This document shows, piece by piece, positions 26,401 through 34,111 of a DNA stretch of 64,000 bases. The stretch is from NCBI RefSeq assembly GCF_000420025.1, contig NZ_ATUD01000002.1:310001-374000 (forward strand), read 5' to 3'. The stretch's first letter is position 1. The number at the start of each line of letters is the position of its first letter. The translations under genes were made by a program, and so were the position numbers. The stretch comes from Patulibacter americanus DSM 16676 (GTDB taxonomy: Bacteria; Actinomycetota; Thermoleophilia; Solirubrobacterales; Solirubrobacteraceae). The notes under the pieces were generated by a model. It saw only the letters and a list, made by a program, of their open reading frames with translations. It ran no database searches and had not been told where the DNA came from.

Positions 26401-26700
26401 ACGACCATCCGCATGCTGCTGCGCCTGCAGGGCACCGCCCGCCCGAACCAGATCATCTCGCTGATGACCTTCCCCGGCGCGGACAACACGATGGCCATGG
26501 GCGACCACGCCGACCACATCCACGTCGGGTTCCCCCGGGACGCCTCGTCGGGCGACGCGAAGCTCGGCCGTCAGGTCAGCGCGATCCTCAAGCCCGCCCA
26601 GTGGGAGCAGCTCGTCGGCCGCCTGGCCGAGATCGACAACCCGAAGGTGCCGACGACGCCGTCGAAGGCCGCCCGCAAGGCGAAGCGCGGCGAGCGGTAG
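23473..26700 (+). CDS. multi-domain cell-wall hydrolase: lytic transglycosylase, split LytM-like, LAS/M15-like peptidase
   Basis: A 1075-residue exported protein from GTG 23473, two bases after the previous gene. Order: signal peptide (1-~24); Ala/Pro/Thr linker; a charged coiled stretch; a lytic transglycosylase domain (~179-306) with INEIETDYGRN (catalytic Glu about 214) and AQGWMQFMPPTW; a KAD/KADR-rich segment; first half of a LytM/M23-like fold (~415-466, VVAVQDGTITRIG, GRFVEIRDAYGN); about 330 Pro/Ala-rich residues; second half (~800-846, LKVGSRVMAGTVLGRMG, MRFAIRP); and a LAS/M15-type peptidase (~880-1030) with AHSYGAAMDIAA and DHIHVGF zinc motifs. LytM zinc ligands are not visible, so that part is probably structural. 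It should cleave both glycan strands and peptides, perhaps remodelling the wall during phosphate shortage. Confidence 0.85.
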   Translation: MRPQIPVLAVLAVLAIPPSLALGQDDTPAAVPSSATTTGATAPAAPATTTDAAPAPTPTSDAPAPPAGTAPAPPASTTTQPAVPAPTPGLGATPPPAFEPDLTDPDGPKLSTARPEGRETAKERRARERREAKARRARKDAKGEKGGKDAKEEDDAKKDDARTPADILAAPATGLSALSVAQFRIPPFLLPIYQAAGMQYGIRWEILAAINEIETDYGRNLNVSSAGAQGWMQFMPPTWASYGVDANGDGEKDPYNPVDAIFAAARYLKAAGGMSDVRRAVFAYNHADWYVNDVLKRARAIASLPADVVSSLTGLTLAQLPVYVPEDEDAKADAQRDAAKDEDDATDGGSAKTDADDQADVKRDDAKAEDDRAETRTAKADRAKGDDAKAETRTAKADRTKADAVVVRRGGSSTWAPVSAPEDAAVVAVQDGTITRIGEGERLGRFVEIRDAYGNSYTYSGLGTLAEKHLVPRKRAEKDEKHDHDHEDEAHAGEEHAEEPHADAREDAAAPDVTAGTPGAEDTAPTADPVPTTPATAGEQPRRRAAGKAADAVAAPATAGRAAASVGPSRPRTAAENAGGNAGRGSGTADDRGLGAPAAPAAPAFPALPSTTPAPGTTTPVPGATTPAPAAPLPGAPAPGAAPVPGTTPAPDAAPAPGGPTPGTTATEAVPAPGDPVAAVPPTTTDGVPATGAGAVPPTVTDALPPFPALSPGLPGGLPTAPPAEPTTLAPPTGLLGAATRFSTVPLWQILAPEMPPVPVPEPAAPASPSEPEAEPEERVDRISTYLVRAGDLRRSDVRLRTLKVGSRVMAGTVLGRMGGDDMRFAIRPAGEGAPRIDPRPIVAGWRLLDDASVFGHDDRSELVAERADEPDVGRLLLLSKERLQARVLADPKLQIYEAGRGDIRAGQIDRRVLAAMEFLTANGLRLTITSLKTGHSILSASGNVSAHSYGAAMDIAAVNGVTITAGTQGAGSITATTIRMLLRLQGTARPNQIISLMTFPGADNTMAMGDHADHIHVGFPRDASSGDAKLGRQVSAILKPAQWEQLVGRLAEIDNPKVPTTPSKAARKAKRGER

Positions 26701-26701
26701 A

Positions 26702-26748
26702 GCGGGCGGGGCGCCCGACCGCTGTCCGCGGTCGCACGCCCCGCCCGC
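26702..26748. terminator. bidirectional terminator between convergent genes
   Basis: A perfect 12-base stem (26702-26713 with 26737-26748) encloses an inner stem GACCGC/GCGGTC (26717-26733). It lies between the stops of the muralytic enzyme and the HD-type gene, and can serve both. Confidence 0.75.
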
Positions 26749-26756
26749 CCAGTGCC

Positions 26757-27224
26757 TCAGGCCGCGGCCGCGTCCAGCCGCGCGAGCGCCGCGCGGTAGA
26801 CCGGCTCGCGGTGCCGCGGGACCGCGGCGAGGTGGTCGCGCAGGTCGGCGCGGTGGACGGCGATCGCCAGCGTGCGGGCGGGGCCGGGTGCCGCGAGCAG
26901 GCGCCCGACATGGGCCTCGAGGGACTCCTCGCGCGGACGCGTCAGGAGCTCGAGCGCCGCCCGCTCGTCCGGGGTCAACGCCACCCGCGTGGCCACGGTC
27001 TCCACATCGAGGGCGGAGTGCTCCGGCACGTCGTGCACCCAGGCCAGCACGCGGGCCCACGCCGGTACGGCGGCGGCCACGCGCTCGACGTGGCTGAGCA
27101 TCGCCGTGCCGTGGCGCGTGAGCTGCTCCGCGTGGACCTGGTCGGCGAGCGCGCGGGCGGCGCGCAGCCGCGCCGCGGCCTGCCGCCGGCCGCCGCGCAC
27201 GATGCGCGGGGAACGGTTGCTCAT
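26757..27224 (-). CDS. small HD-domain-like protein
   Basis: A 155-residue protein. The segment LTRHGTAMLSHVERVAAAVP...LAWVHDVPEHS carries spaced His residues and the HD pair, then LTPDERAALELLTR, then AVHRADLRDHLA, as in RelA/SpoT-type HD phosphohydrolases. It lacks a synthetase domain, so it would be a small nucleotide phosphohydrolase if active; the substrate is unknown. ATG 27224 was chosen over GTG 27251 because the latter adds only Gly/Arg residues. It follows the zinc-ribbon gene by 72 bases in the same direction and may be its second cistron, which would place it in the phosphate response. Convergent with the wall hydrolase. Confidence 0.65.
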   Translation of the reverse strand: MSNRSPRIVRGGRRQAAARLRAARALADQVHAEQLTRHGTAMLSHVERVAAAVPAWARVLAWVHDVPEHSALDVETVATRVALTPDERAALELLTRPREESLEAHVGRLLAAPGPARTLAIAVHRADLRDHLAAVPRHREPVYRAALARLDAAAA

Positions 27225-27296
27225 CACGCCCCGCGGGCCGCCGCGCAACACGCGCCGCAGGCGCGGGGCGAGCGAGGCGGCCGGCCGGGGAATGGC

Positions 27297-28697
27297 TCAG
27301 CCGTCCGCGGCCGGGAGCTCGAGGGCCGGCACGTCGTCGGCGCCGGCGGCGCCGGGCGGGTCGACGCTCAGGGTCGACGCGGCCAGGCGGGTGAGGGCCA
27401 GCAGGTCGGCCGGGGTGTCCAGCTCGGAGCCGGGCTTCGTGTCCGACCGCAGCACGACGGTCGGCGTCGGGGCCAGCGTACCGTCGGCCGCCAGGGGCGG
27501 GACGGGCGCGGGGACCGCGGGGTCCGGCGGCGTGGCGGGGCACGGGTCGGCGGCGCCGACAGCCGTGACCACGATGAGGCCGTTCTCCTGGTACTCCGTG
27601 CTGGACGTGATCGCCGTGACGGCGTCCGAGACCTGGTCGGGCAGCGCGACGGCCGTGCGCTCGGGCGGGGCGCAGCCGCCGAGCGCGGCGTAGGAGAGCT
27701 CCGGGATGGAGTCGCCGGCGGAGACGTCGTTGCCCAGCGTCTCGAGGCTCTTGATGCCGTCGCCGCACGCGTCGCCCTCGGCCAGGCCGGCGATGCGGCC
27801 GAACGGGAGCCGGCCCGCGAGCGCCGCCGCGGCGGCGTCGCCGACGGGCGGGACGCTGCAGGCGCCGGGGAGCGCCGCACCCTTGCTGGGCTGGACGTCG
27901 ACGTAGGCGCGCCAGGACGCCCCGGCGGTCGTGAGGATCTCGGGCAGGGACGGGGTGACCTCGGGCGGCGTGGCGCCGGCCGGCACCGGGCGCACGCCGG
28001 TCATCAAACCCGTCACGTTCTGTCCGGTCTCCGGGCCCAGCGGCTTGACCCCGGTGAGCGTCACGCCCTGGTCGGCGATGCGCTTCACCGCCTCCTGGGC
28101 CTGGGGCCCGTCGAGCGCGAGCATCCAGACGTGCGGGGTGATCGGCTCGTCCTCGGGGAGCTCCTCCTCCGGCTCCTCCTCCGCGGGGGCGTCGTCGACC
28201 GGCGTGTCCTCCACCGGTACGTCCTCGACGGGCGTCTCCTCGAGCGGCGTCTCCTCGACCGCGGCGGTCTCGGCCTCCGGCTCGGCCGCGGGGGCGTCCG
28301 CGTCGTCGCCGGCGTCCGCGTCGGCGGTGGGCTTCTTCGGGGCCTTGACGACCACGGGTGCCGCGGGCGCGGCGGCCGGGGCGCGGGCGATCACGGCGGC
28401 GCGGGCACCACCGTCGCCGCCGGCGACGAGCATCCCGCTCACGCCCGCGACGAGCACGGCCGTCGCGGCGGCGGCGAACGGCACGGCGCGCGGTGGGCTG
28501 GCGGCGACCGGGACGGGCGCGGGCTGCGCGGCGGCGGCCCGGGCCCGGAAGGTCTCGAGGGGATCGAGCCGGCGGGCGCCGATCAGGCCGCCGCAGTCCA
28601 GGCAGTACCGCTGCCCGACGACGACGAGCGCTCCGCAGGAGCGGCAGTCGCCGGCGGGATCTTCGGGGGCGGGGTCGCCTGGGCGCACGTCGGACAC
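27297..28697 (-). CDS. zinc-ribbon membrane protein with phosphoesterase-like extracytoplasmic domain
   Basis: A 466-residue protein. GTG 28697 was chosen because the predicted -10 (CATCCT, 28711-28706) ends 8 bases before it, so the ATGs at 28748 and 28763 would lie upstream of the transcript. Residues ~17-40 form a zinc ribbon (CRSCG...YCLDCGG), followed by a TM helix (~70-92), an acidic repeat region (EETPLEETPVEDVPVEDTP) and a domain from ~180. There, TPSLPEILTTAGASWRAYVDVQ and VTAITSSTEYQENGLIVVTAVG match the layout of the phosphoesterase family (phospholipase C / acid phosphatase type). Catalytic residues near the N-terminal Glu and the H-D pairs are not obvious, so it may be degenerate. 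It is divergent from pstS and has PHO-type repeats, which fits phosphate scavenging or sensing. Confidence 0.65.
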   Translation of the reverse strand: MSDVRPGDPAPEDPAGDCRSCGALVVVGQRYCLDCGGLIGARRLDPLETFRARAAAAQPAPVPVAASPPRAVPFAAAATAVLVAGVSGMLVAGGDGGARAAVIARAPAAAPAAPVVVKAPKKPTADADAGDDADAPAAEPEAETAAVEETPLEETPVEDVPVEDTPVDDAPAEEEPEEELPEDEPITPHVWMLALDGPQAQEAVKRIADQGVTLTGVKPLGPETGQNVTGLMTGVRPVPAGATPPEVTPSLPEILTTAGASWRAYVDVQPSKGAALPGACSVPPVGDAAAAALAGRLPFGRIAGLAEGDACGDGIKSLETLGNDVSAGDSIPELSYAALGGCAPPERTAVALPDQVSDAVTAITSSTEYQENGLIVVTAVGAADPCPATPPDPAVPAPVPPLAADGTLAPTPTVVLRSDTKPGSELDTPADLLALTRLAASTLSVDPPGAAGADDVPALELPAADG

Positions 28698-28705
28698 GAG
28701 CGCGC

Positions 28706-28771
28706 AGGATGGCAGGCCGTCAACGGCCACTTGTGAACGGGGGGTCATCGCGGTGTCGACCATCCGTTGAC
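28706..28771 (-). promoter_or_regulatory. PHO-type promoter of zinc-ribbon phosphoesterase-like gene
   Basis: On the minus strand 11-base units start at 28771 (GTCAAC), 28760 (GTCGAC), 28749 (GATGAC) and 28738 (GTTCAC). CATCCT (28711-28706) begins 27 bases after the last unit. The start codon GTG 28697 follows after 8 bases, so the transcript is probably leaderless. Confidence 0.65.
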
Positions 28772-28836
28772 GGCAGGGTCTCACCGCGATAGCCCCGAGG
28801 GGCGGTTTGCTCCGTGACCGCCGTGTGAACGAACCC

Positions 28837-28891
28837 GTTTACACGGATGCCACCAGATGTTCACAGTCGAGGGCCCACGAGCCCGCATGAT
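28837..28891 (+). promoter_or_regulatory. PHO-type promoter of the pst operon
   Basis: Units start at 28837 (GTTTAC), 28848 (TGCCAC) and 28859 (GTTCAC). CATGAT (28886-28891) starts 27 bases after the last. The leader to ATG 28973 is about 75 bases and contains GGAG before the start. As this precedes pstSCAB, it anchors the reading of the other arrays as PHO boxes. Confidence 0.75.
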
Positions 28892-28972
28892 CCCGTGCCG
28901 CTGCGCTCCCGCCTTTCGGCGTGCGCTCGCTCGACGCTTCGGCGTCTGACCCCAACCCTGGAGATCCTCACC

Positions 28973-29809
28973 ATGCGCCTTCCCGTTCCCGCCCGCGCGG
29001 CCACGGCGACCGCCCTCGCGCTCGCCTGCACCGCCCCGTTCGTCGCCGCCGCCCCGGCGTCGGCCGCGAAGAAGACCACCATCACGATGAGCGGCTCGAC
29101 GTCCGTGGCCCCGCTCGCTCAGGCCCTGACGAAGAAGTACTCCACGCTGAACTCCAACGTCAGCTTCCGCGTCGCCCAGGGCGGCTCGGACAAGGGCATC
29201 ACCGACGTCGCCAAGGGCCGCGTCACGATCGGCAACTCCTCGCGGGACCCGCGCAACGGCAGCGACCCGAAGGGCCTGAAGTTCTACAAGGTCGCCAAGG
29301 ACGCGGTCTGCCTGATCACGAACCCGGGCAACAAGCTCGCCAACGGCCTGACGCAGAAGCAGGTCGCCGACATCTTCTCCGGCAAGATCCGCTCCTGGTC
29401 CGACGTCCCCGGCGCGCAGCAGACCGGCACGATCAGCCTCCAGGCCCGTAACGAGGCCTCGGGTACGCTCGACGCGTTCGAGAACCTGTTCATGGGCGGC
29501 GCCTCGCTGTCCTCGACGGCCGCCCGCCAGGCCTCCAACGGCCTGATCCAGGCCGCCGTCAAGCGCGACCCGAACGCCATCGGCTTCGTGTCGATCGAGT
29601 TCACGGCCGGCGTCAGCGCCGCCAGCTACCAGGGCGTCGCGTGCACCACCGCCAACGCGAAGTCCGGCTCCTACAAGGGCACGCGTAACTTCTGGATGGT
29701 CACGAAGGACGACGCGAAGGGCGAGACCGCGCGCTTCATCAGCTGGATCGTCAGGAGCTCCGCCGCCCGCAAGATCATCGTCAACGAGAAGGCCGTCCCG
29801 CTCTCCTAG
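28973..29809 (+). CDS. pstS: phosphate ABC transporter substrate-binding protein PstS
   Basis: Captures phosphate outside the membrane and delivers it to PstCA. It has 278 residues, typical for the compact PstS type. Signal peptide 1-~30 ends APASA; the Cys in its hydrophobic core does not sit in a proper lipobox, so it appears to be secreted rather than lipid-anchored. Binding landmarks are TMSGSTSVAPLA (first phosphate loop), IGNSSRDPR, VTIG, and LQARNEASGT (the R-x-SGT loop). ATG 28973 has GGAG upstream. It is first of the pstSCAB operon, 30 bases before pstC, and is transcribed from a PHO-type promoter shared back to back with the zinc-ribbon phosphoesterase-like gene. It differs strongly from the two longer PstS-like proteins at 6.6 and 12.1 kb. 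Confidence 0.95.
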   Translation: MRLPVPARAATATALALACTAPFVAAAPASAAKKTTITMSGSTSVAPLAQALTKKYSTLNSNVSFRVAQGGSDKGITDVAKGRVTIGNSSRDPRNGSDPKGLKFYKVAKDAVCLITNPGNKLANGLTQKQVADIFSGKIRSWSDVPGAQQTGTISLQARNEASGTLDAFENLFMGGASLSSTAARQASNGLIQAAVKRDPNAIGFVSIEFTAGVSAASYQGVACTTANAKSGSYKGTRNFWMVTKDDAKGETARFISWIVRSSAARKIIVNEKAVPLS

Positions 29810-29839
29810 GTCCCGGTTCCCGCGCGACCGCCGGCCACC

Positions 29840-30820
29840 GTGCTGAGTCGAATCCGCCGCCCGATGACGGACCGCCGCGCCGAGCTCATGCTCGGCGCGG
29901 CGGCCGTCGCCGTGGTGCTCATCATCGTGGCCATGGTCGTGTTCATCGCGATCTCGGCCTGGCCGTCGTTCCAGTACAACGGCCTCAAGTGGTTCGGCTC
30001 CGGTGGCGACATCGACGCGGAGCTCGGCGACATGGTCAACGCCGGCGGCGACCCGACGGCGGCGGACTACCGCGTCCGCGCCTGGCCCCTGATCTACGCG
30101 ACCGCGCTGACGACGGTCCTCGCCGTGCTCATCGGCGTCGTCGTCGCGGTCCTGGCCGCCATCTTCATCGTCGAGCTCGCCCCTCCGCGCGTACGGGCGA
30201 TCATCGTCCCGGTCGTCCGGCTGCTGGCCGCCGTCCCCTCCGTCGTGTACGGCCTCGTGGGGATCCTCGTGCTCGTCCCCTTCGTCAACGACCACCTGAT
30301 CTCGGAGAACCAGCGGGAGTCCGTCGCCTACGTGATCACCCTGAACGGCCCGGGCGTGCTCGTCTCGGTCCTGATCCTCACGCTGATGATCACCCCGATC
30401 ATGATCGCCCTCACCGTCGACGCCCTCAGCGCCGTGCCGCGCGGCTGGCGCGAGGGCGCGCTCGCCCTCGGTGTGACGCGCTGGCGTGCGGTCATGTCCG
30501 TGTCGATCCGCGCCATCCGGCCCGCGATCGTCGCCGCCGCGGTGCTCGCCAGCGCCCGCGCGCTGGGCGAGGCGATCATGCTCTCGATGGTCTCCGGCTC
30601 GAAGGGCTTCGCGCCCCAGCCGTGGGACGGGGTGCTGTTCCTCTTCGAGCCGCTGCGCCCGCTCGCCGCGACGATCGCCGAGCAGGCCGAGGGCATCCAG
30701 GCCCCGGCGCTCAAGGCGAGCATCTACGCCATGGCGCTCGTGCTCCTGGTCTCCTCGCTGATGCTCTCCGTCGGCGGCTCCCTCATCAAGCGCTCGCTGC
30801 GCCTGGGGACGGCGCGATGA
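29840..30820 (+). CDS. pstC: phosphate ABC transporter permease PstC
   Basis: One of two membrane subunits of the high-affinity phosphate importer. It has 326 residues with about six TM helices: ~18-42, ~95-118, ~127-150, ~165-190, ~225-250 and ~285-310. The EAA-type loop is visible as WREGALALGVTRWRAVMSVSIRAIRPAIVAA, followed by ARALGEAIML, the usual PstC signature. GTG 29840 gives the longest form; ATG 29864 would remove eight basic residues and is also possible. The stop overlaps the pstA start, so the two are coupled. Loop 1 (WFGSGGDIDAELGDM) is exported. Confidence 0.95.
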   Translation: MLSRIRRPMTDRRAELMLGAAAVAVVLIIVAMVVFIAISAWPSFQYNGLKWFGSGGDIDAELGDMVNAGGDPTAADYRVRAWPLIYATALTTVLAVLIGVVVAVLAAIFIVELAPPRVRAIIVPVVRLLAAVPSVVYGLVGILVLVPFVNDHLISENQRESVAYVITLNGPGVLVSVLILTLMITPIMIALTVDALSAVPRGWREGALALGVTRWRAVMSVSIRAIRPAIVAAAVLASARALGEAIMLSMVSGSKGFAPQPWDGVLFLFEPLRPLAATIAEQAEGIQAPALKASIYAMALVLLVSSLMLSVGGSLIKRSLRLGTAR

Positions 30821-31806
30821 GCACCGCCCCGACCACCGGCGGCCCCCGGGCGACGCCCCCGGGCCGTCGTCAACGCCTGCTCGGCGAGCTGCGCCTCTGG
30901 CGGCCGCTCGACCTGCTCGGCGTCGTGGCGGCGTGGACGGTCGGCGCGCTCCTGCTGCTCGTCGCCGCCTCGCTGCTGCTCTACATGGGGATCAAGGGCC
31001 TCCAGTACGTCAGCCTCGATCTGCTGATCACGCGCCCGCAGCCGGGCGCGGACCAGTCCGAGACGGGCGGGATCCTCGACCCGATCCTCGGCACGCTGAT
31101 GATCATCGCGATCGCCACCGCCATCGCGCTGCCCCTCGCGGTCGGCGCGGCGCTGTGGATCGTGGAGTACTCCCGGCCGCGCTGGCTCGCCCGCGTGGTC
31201 GAGTCGGGCATCGAGGTCATCGCCGGCGCCCCGTCCATCGCCATCGCGATCTTCGGCCTGGCGATCTTCCAGCTCCCGATCTTCTCCTGGGCGTCCTTCT
31301 CCGCCGCCGACGGCGGCGGGGTGTTCGGCCGCAGCTTCATCGCGGCCGGCTCGGTCATGTCGCTCATCGCCCTGCCGTCGATCTTCGCGACGACCCGCGA
31401 GGCGCTGCAGTCCGTGCCCCGCCACGTGCGCGAGGCGAGCTACGGCCTGGGCAAGACGAAATGGGCCACGATCCGCCGCGTCCTGCTGCCGACCGTGAAG
31501 CCCGACATCGCCACGGGCACCGCCCTGGGCATGGGCCGGATCGCGGGCGACACCGCGATTATCGTGCTCCTCCTCGGCGCCACCCTGCAGCTGCAGGCCG
31601 GCAGCGGCATCCCGGGCGTCGGCACGCTCCAGGGCACCGGCTCGACCCTGACGAGCTACGTCTACAACAACTCGCCGACGGGTGAGGGCAACGCGCCGGA
31701 GAAGGCCTACGCGGCCGCCTTCGTGCTCATGCTGCTCATCATCGGCCTCAACCTGCTGGTCGCGGGCATCGGTCGCCGCCGCGCCGGCACCGACCTCCCG
31801 AGGTGA
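30817..31806 (+). CDS. pstA: phosphate ABC transporter permease PstA
   Basis: Second membrane subunit of the Pst importer. It has 329 residues and six predicted TM helices, the first at ~33-60. Typical PstA elements are [55 protein letters not shown], the EAA-type loop [30 protein letters not shown], and [17 protein letters not shown] Ser/Gly/Arg/Pro-rich cytoplasmic N-terminus of ~30 residues precedes TM1. ATG overlaps the pstC stop and the stop lies just before pstB. No oddity beyond GC bias. Confidence 0.95.
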   Translation: MSTAPTTGGPRATPPGRRQRLLGELRLWRPLDLLGVVAAWTVGALLLLVAASLLLYMGIKGLQYVSLDLLITRPQPGADQSETGGILDPILGTLMIIAIATAIALPLAVGAALWIVEYSRPRWLARVVESGIEVIAGAPSIAIAIFGLAIFQLPIFSWASFSAADGGGVFGRSFIAAGSVMSLIALPSIFATTREALQSVPRHVREASYGLGKTKWATIRRVLLPTVKPDIATGTALGMGRIAGDTAIIVLLLGATLQLQAGSGIPGVGTLQGTGSTLTSYVYNNSPTGEGNAPEKAYAAAFVLMLLIIGLNLLVAGIGRRRAGTDLPR

Positions 31807-31808
31807 CC

Positions 31809-32690
31809 ATGGTCGAGTTCCCACCCCCTGTCCGCCGGATCACGCCGAACGGGTCGCCGAACGTCGTCGACCCGGCGGACCGCCAGGGCATGCCCGAGCC
31901 CATCGCCCGGGCCACGCGTCCGTCCTACGGCCCGGAGCGCCTGCGCATCGACGGCGTCTCCATCCACTACGCCGGCACGGAGCGCCCGGCCGTCAACGCG
32001 GTCACGCTGCCCGTCCGGCAGGGCGAGGTGCTCGCGCTGATCGGCCCGTCCGGCTGCGGCAAGACGACGCTGCTGCGCTCGCTCAACCGGCTCGTCGAGC
32101 TGACGCCCGGGGCCTCGCGCCAGGGTCGCATCCTGCTCGACGGCGAGGACGTGGACCATCTCGAGATCACGCGCCTGCGCCGCCGGGTGTCGATGATCTT
32201 CCAGCAGCCCAACCCGTTCCCGATGTCGATCTTCGACAACGTGGCCTACGCCATCCGCGAGCAGGCGATGCGCCGCCCGGGCAAGGCCGCGCTGATGCCG
32301 CGCGTCGAGACCGCGCTGCGCCGCGCCGGGCTGTGGGACGAGGTCGCCGACGACCTCGGGCGTCCCGCCCTGCGGCTCTCGGGCGGCCAGCAGCAGCGAC
32401 TGTGCATCGCGCGGGCGCTGGCCGTCGAGCCCGACGTGCTGCTCATGGACGAGCCGTGCTCGGCGCTCGACCCGATCTCGACCGGGGTGGTCGAGGAGCT
32501 CATCCACGAGCTCCGCGAGAACCTGGCGATCGTCATCGTGACGCACAACCTGGCGCAGGCCCGCCGCGTCGGCGACCACGTGGCGTTCATGTACCTCGGC
32601 GACCTCGTCGAGTACGCGCCGACGGAGGAGCTCTTCACCCGCCCGCGCGCCGACCGCACCCGCGAGTACGTGCAGGGGAGCTTCGGTTGA
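31809..32690 (+). CDS. pstB: phosphate ABC transporter ATPase PstB
   Basis: Cytoplasmic ATPase that powers PstCA. It has 293 residues with Walker [18 protein letters not shown], a Q-loop [19 protein letters not shown] typical of PstB, signature [15 protein letters not shown], Walker [14 protein letters not shown] and the H-loop [12 protein letters not shown] ~40-residue N-terminal extension precedes the core. I chose ATG 31809 because GAGG stands five bases before it; GTG 31803, which overlaps the pstA stop, would add two residues. The stop overlaps the TTG start of the next gene. No phoU follows, although phoU usually comes next in bacterial pst operons. Confidence 0.95.
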   Translation: MVEFPPPVRRITPNGSPNVVDPADRQGMPEPIARATRPSYGPERLRIDGVSIHYAGTERPAVNAVTLPVRQGEVLALIGPSGCGKTTLLRSLNRLVELTPGASRQGRILLDGEDVDHLEITRLRRRVSMIFQQPNPFPMSIFDNVAYAIREQAMRRPGKAALMPRVETALRRAGLWDEVADDLGRPALRLSGGQQQRLCIARALAVEPDVLLMDEPCSALDPISTGVVEELIHELRENLAIVIVTHNLAQARRVGDHVAFMYLGDLVEYAPTEELFTRPRADRTREYVQGSFG

Positions 32691-33454
32691 GCCACGGCCG
32701 CCGCATCCGCCGGGTCACCCCGGGCGTGCTCGCCGGCGCGCTGGGCCTCGTGGCCCTCACCGGCTGCCAGACCACGCAGGATCGCTCGGCGGCCCTGCGG
32801 AGCAAGGCGGCCGCGGTCGACGGCCCGGGCCGCGTCAAGGTCGGACGGCCACAGTCGGGCGTCCGCGTCGGGGCCCGCACCGAGCTGCGCGCTCCCGACC
32901 GCGCCGCGCTCGTGGTCGAGCTGCAGAACACGACGGGGCGCGCGATGCGCCGCGTCCCGGTGTCCGTGCGGGTCGTCGTGACCGGCAAGGAGCAGTACTC
33001 CAACGACCGCGAGGGCTCGGACGAGCTGCTGCTCCGCGTCCCGGTGCTGCCGCCGCGGACGCGCACGACCTGGGTCAACGCCGACCTGCCGCCGCTGCCG
33101 AAGGGCGCCGACGTCGTCGTGCGCCTTGGCGCCGCGAAGGGCACGGCCCGCGCGGGCATGAAGCCGCTCCGGGTGACCGGCGTCAAGCGCGTGGCCGGGG
33201 ACTCCGGCGAGTCCGGGGTCGCCGTGGAGGGCGTCGTGCACAACGACGGCCGCCGCGAGCAGACCGAGGTCCCCATCTACCTGACCGTCCGCCGAGGCGG
33301 ACGGACCGTGGCGGCCGGCACCAGCCGCGTCGTCTCGCTGCCCGCACGGAAGAGCGCCCGCTTCGAGGCGTTCCTGGTCGGCGACGGGCGCACCGGGCGC
33401 CTGAGCGCCGTCGCCCTGCCCACGAAGCCGCAATCCCCGAGGTCCTCCCGATGA
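32687..33454 (+). CDS. lipoprotein of the pst operon, unknown function
   Basis: A 255-residue predicted lipoprotein. TTG 32687 overlaps the pstB stop; GTG 32726 is the next start but would cut the signal peptide's basic region. The signal peptide [23 protein letters not shown] ends with lipobox LTGC, so the mature protein is lipid-anchored outside the membrane. It contains two successive Ig-like domains: [20 protein letters not shown] and [26 protein letters not shown], resembling FxLYD-type or DUF-type beta sandwiches. It is coupled to pstB upstream and to the zinc-ribbon gene downstream, which suggests service to the transporter. I find no name for it. Confidence 0.75.
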   Translation: MSHGRRIRRVTPGVLAGALGLVALTGCQTTQDRSAALRSKAAAVDGPGRVKVGRPQSGVRVGARTELRAPDRAALVVELQNTTGRAMRRVPVSVRVVVTGKEQYSNDREGSDELLLRVPVLPPRTRTTWVNADLPPLPKGADVVVRLGAAKGTARAGMKPLRVTGVKRVAGDSGESGVAVEGVVHNDGRREQTEVPIYLTVRRGGRTVAAGTSRVVSLPARKSARFEAFLVGDGRTGRLSAVALPTKPQSPRSSR

Positions 33455-34110
33455 GCACCAGCCCGTTCCTCCCCGCCGACGACCCGCGGGCCGGCACGTG
33501 CGCGACCTGCGGCGCCCCGTTCGCCGCGGACCAGCGCTACTGCCTCTCCTGCGGCGCGCGGCGCACCCACGCGCGCCTCCCGTTCCAGGACGCCCTGGTG
33601 CAGACGACCCCGGTCGGTCCGGCCGGGCACGCCGGGGTCCCGCCGGCGCTCTGGGCGGCGCCGCCCACGACGGGTCCGTCCGCGCAGACGATGCTCGCCG
33701 CGCTCGCGTGCGTCCTGCTCGCCTTCGGCCTCGGGTTCCTCGTGGCCGGGGGCAACGACGACCCGCAGCAGCCCATCGTCCTGGGGGCGGGAGCCCCCGC
33801 CGCGGCCGCCGCGCCCACCGCCACGACCCCCGAGGAGGAGGTCGAGGAGGACGCCTCCGCGAGCGCGGGCGACGACGAGGAGGAGGAGGAGGCCGACGCG
33901 TCCGACACCGACGTCTCGGAGCCGGAGCCGGCCAAGAACCTCAACGCCGAGGAGAAGAAGGAGGCGGCGGAGCTGAAGAAGATCCCCGCCACCGTCCCGA
34001 AGGCGAAGCCGCTGAGCGACGCCGCCTCGAAGGCGCTGGACAGCAAGGACCCGGACAAGGCGCGCGAGGCGTCCAACTCCCTGCCCGACGTCGTCTCGAC
34101 GGGGGACTGA
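33451..34110 (+). CDS. zinc-ribbon membrane protein of the pst operon
   Basis: A 219-residue protein with an N-terminal cytoplasmic zinc ribbon (CATCGAPFAADQRYCLSCGARR, about residues 17-38), one TM helix (~76-97, MLAALACVLLAFGLGFLVAGG), and an acidic, charged extracytoplasmic or linker tail (EEEVEEDASASAGDDEEEEE...). The ribbon closely resembles that of the phosphoesterase-like protein encoded divergently from pstS. The tail ends in a short helical stretch, PLSDAASKALDSKDPDK. ATG overlaps the lipoprotein stop. It might connect the transporter to a signalling partner, but there is no direct evidence. Confidence 0.75.
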   Translation: MSTSPFLPADDPRAGTCATCGAPFAADQRYCLSCGARRTHARLPFQDALVQTTPVGPAGHAGVPPALWAAPPTTGPSAQTMLAALACVLLAFGLGFLVAGGNDDPQQPIVLGAGAPAAAAAPTATTPEEEVEEDASASAGDDEEEEEADASDTDVSEPEPAKNLNAEEKKEAAELKKIPATVPKAKPLSDAASKALDSKDPDKAREASNSLPDVVSTGD

Positions 34111-34111
34111 G

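Noticed and set aside
23041..27768. Minus-strand ORF of 1575 residues
   Set aside because: Runs opposite to the wall hydrolase and into other genes; composition is shadow-like and no domain is present.
28698..28784. Earlier ATG starts (28748, 28763) for the zinc-ribbon phosphoesterase-like gene
   Set aside because: They lie over the PHO repeats, upstream of the predicted transcript start.
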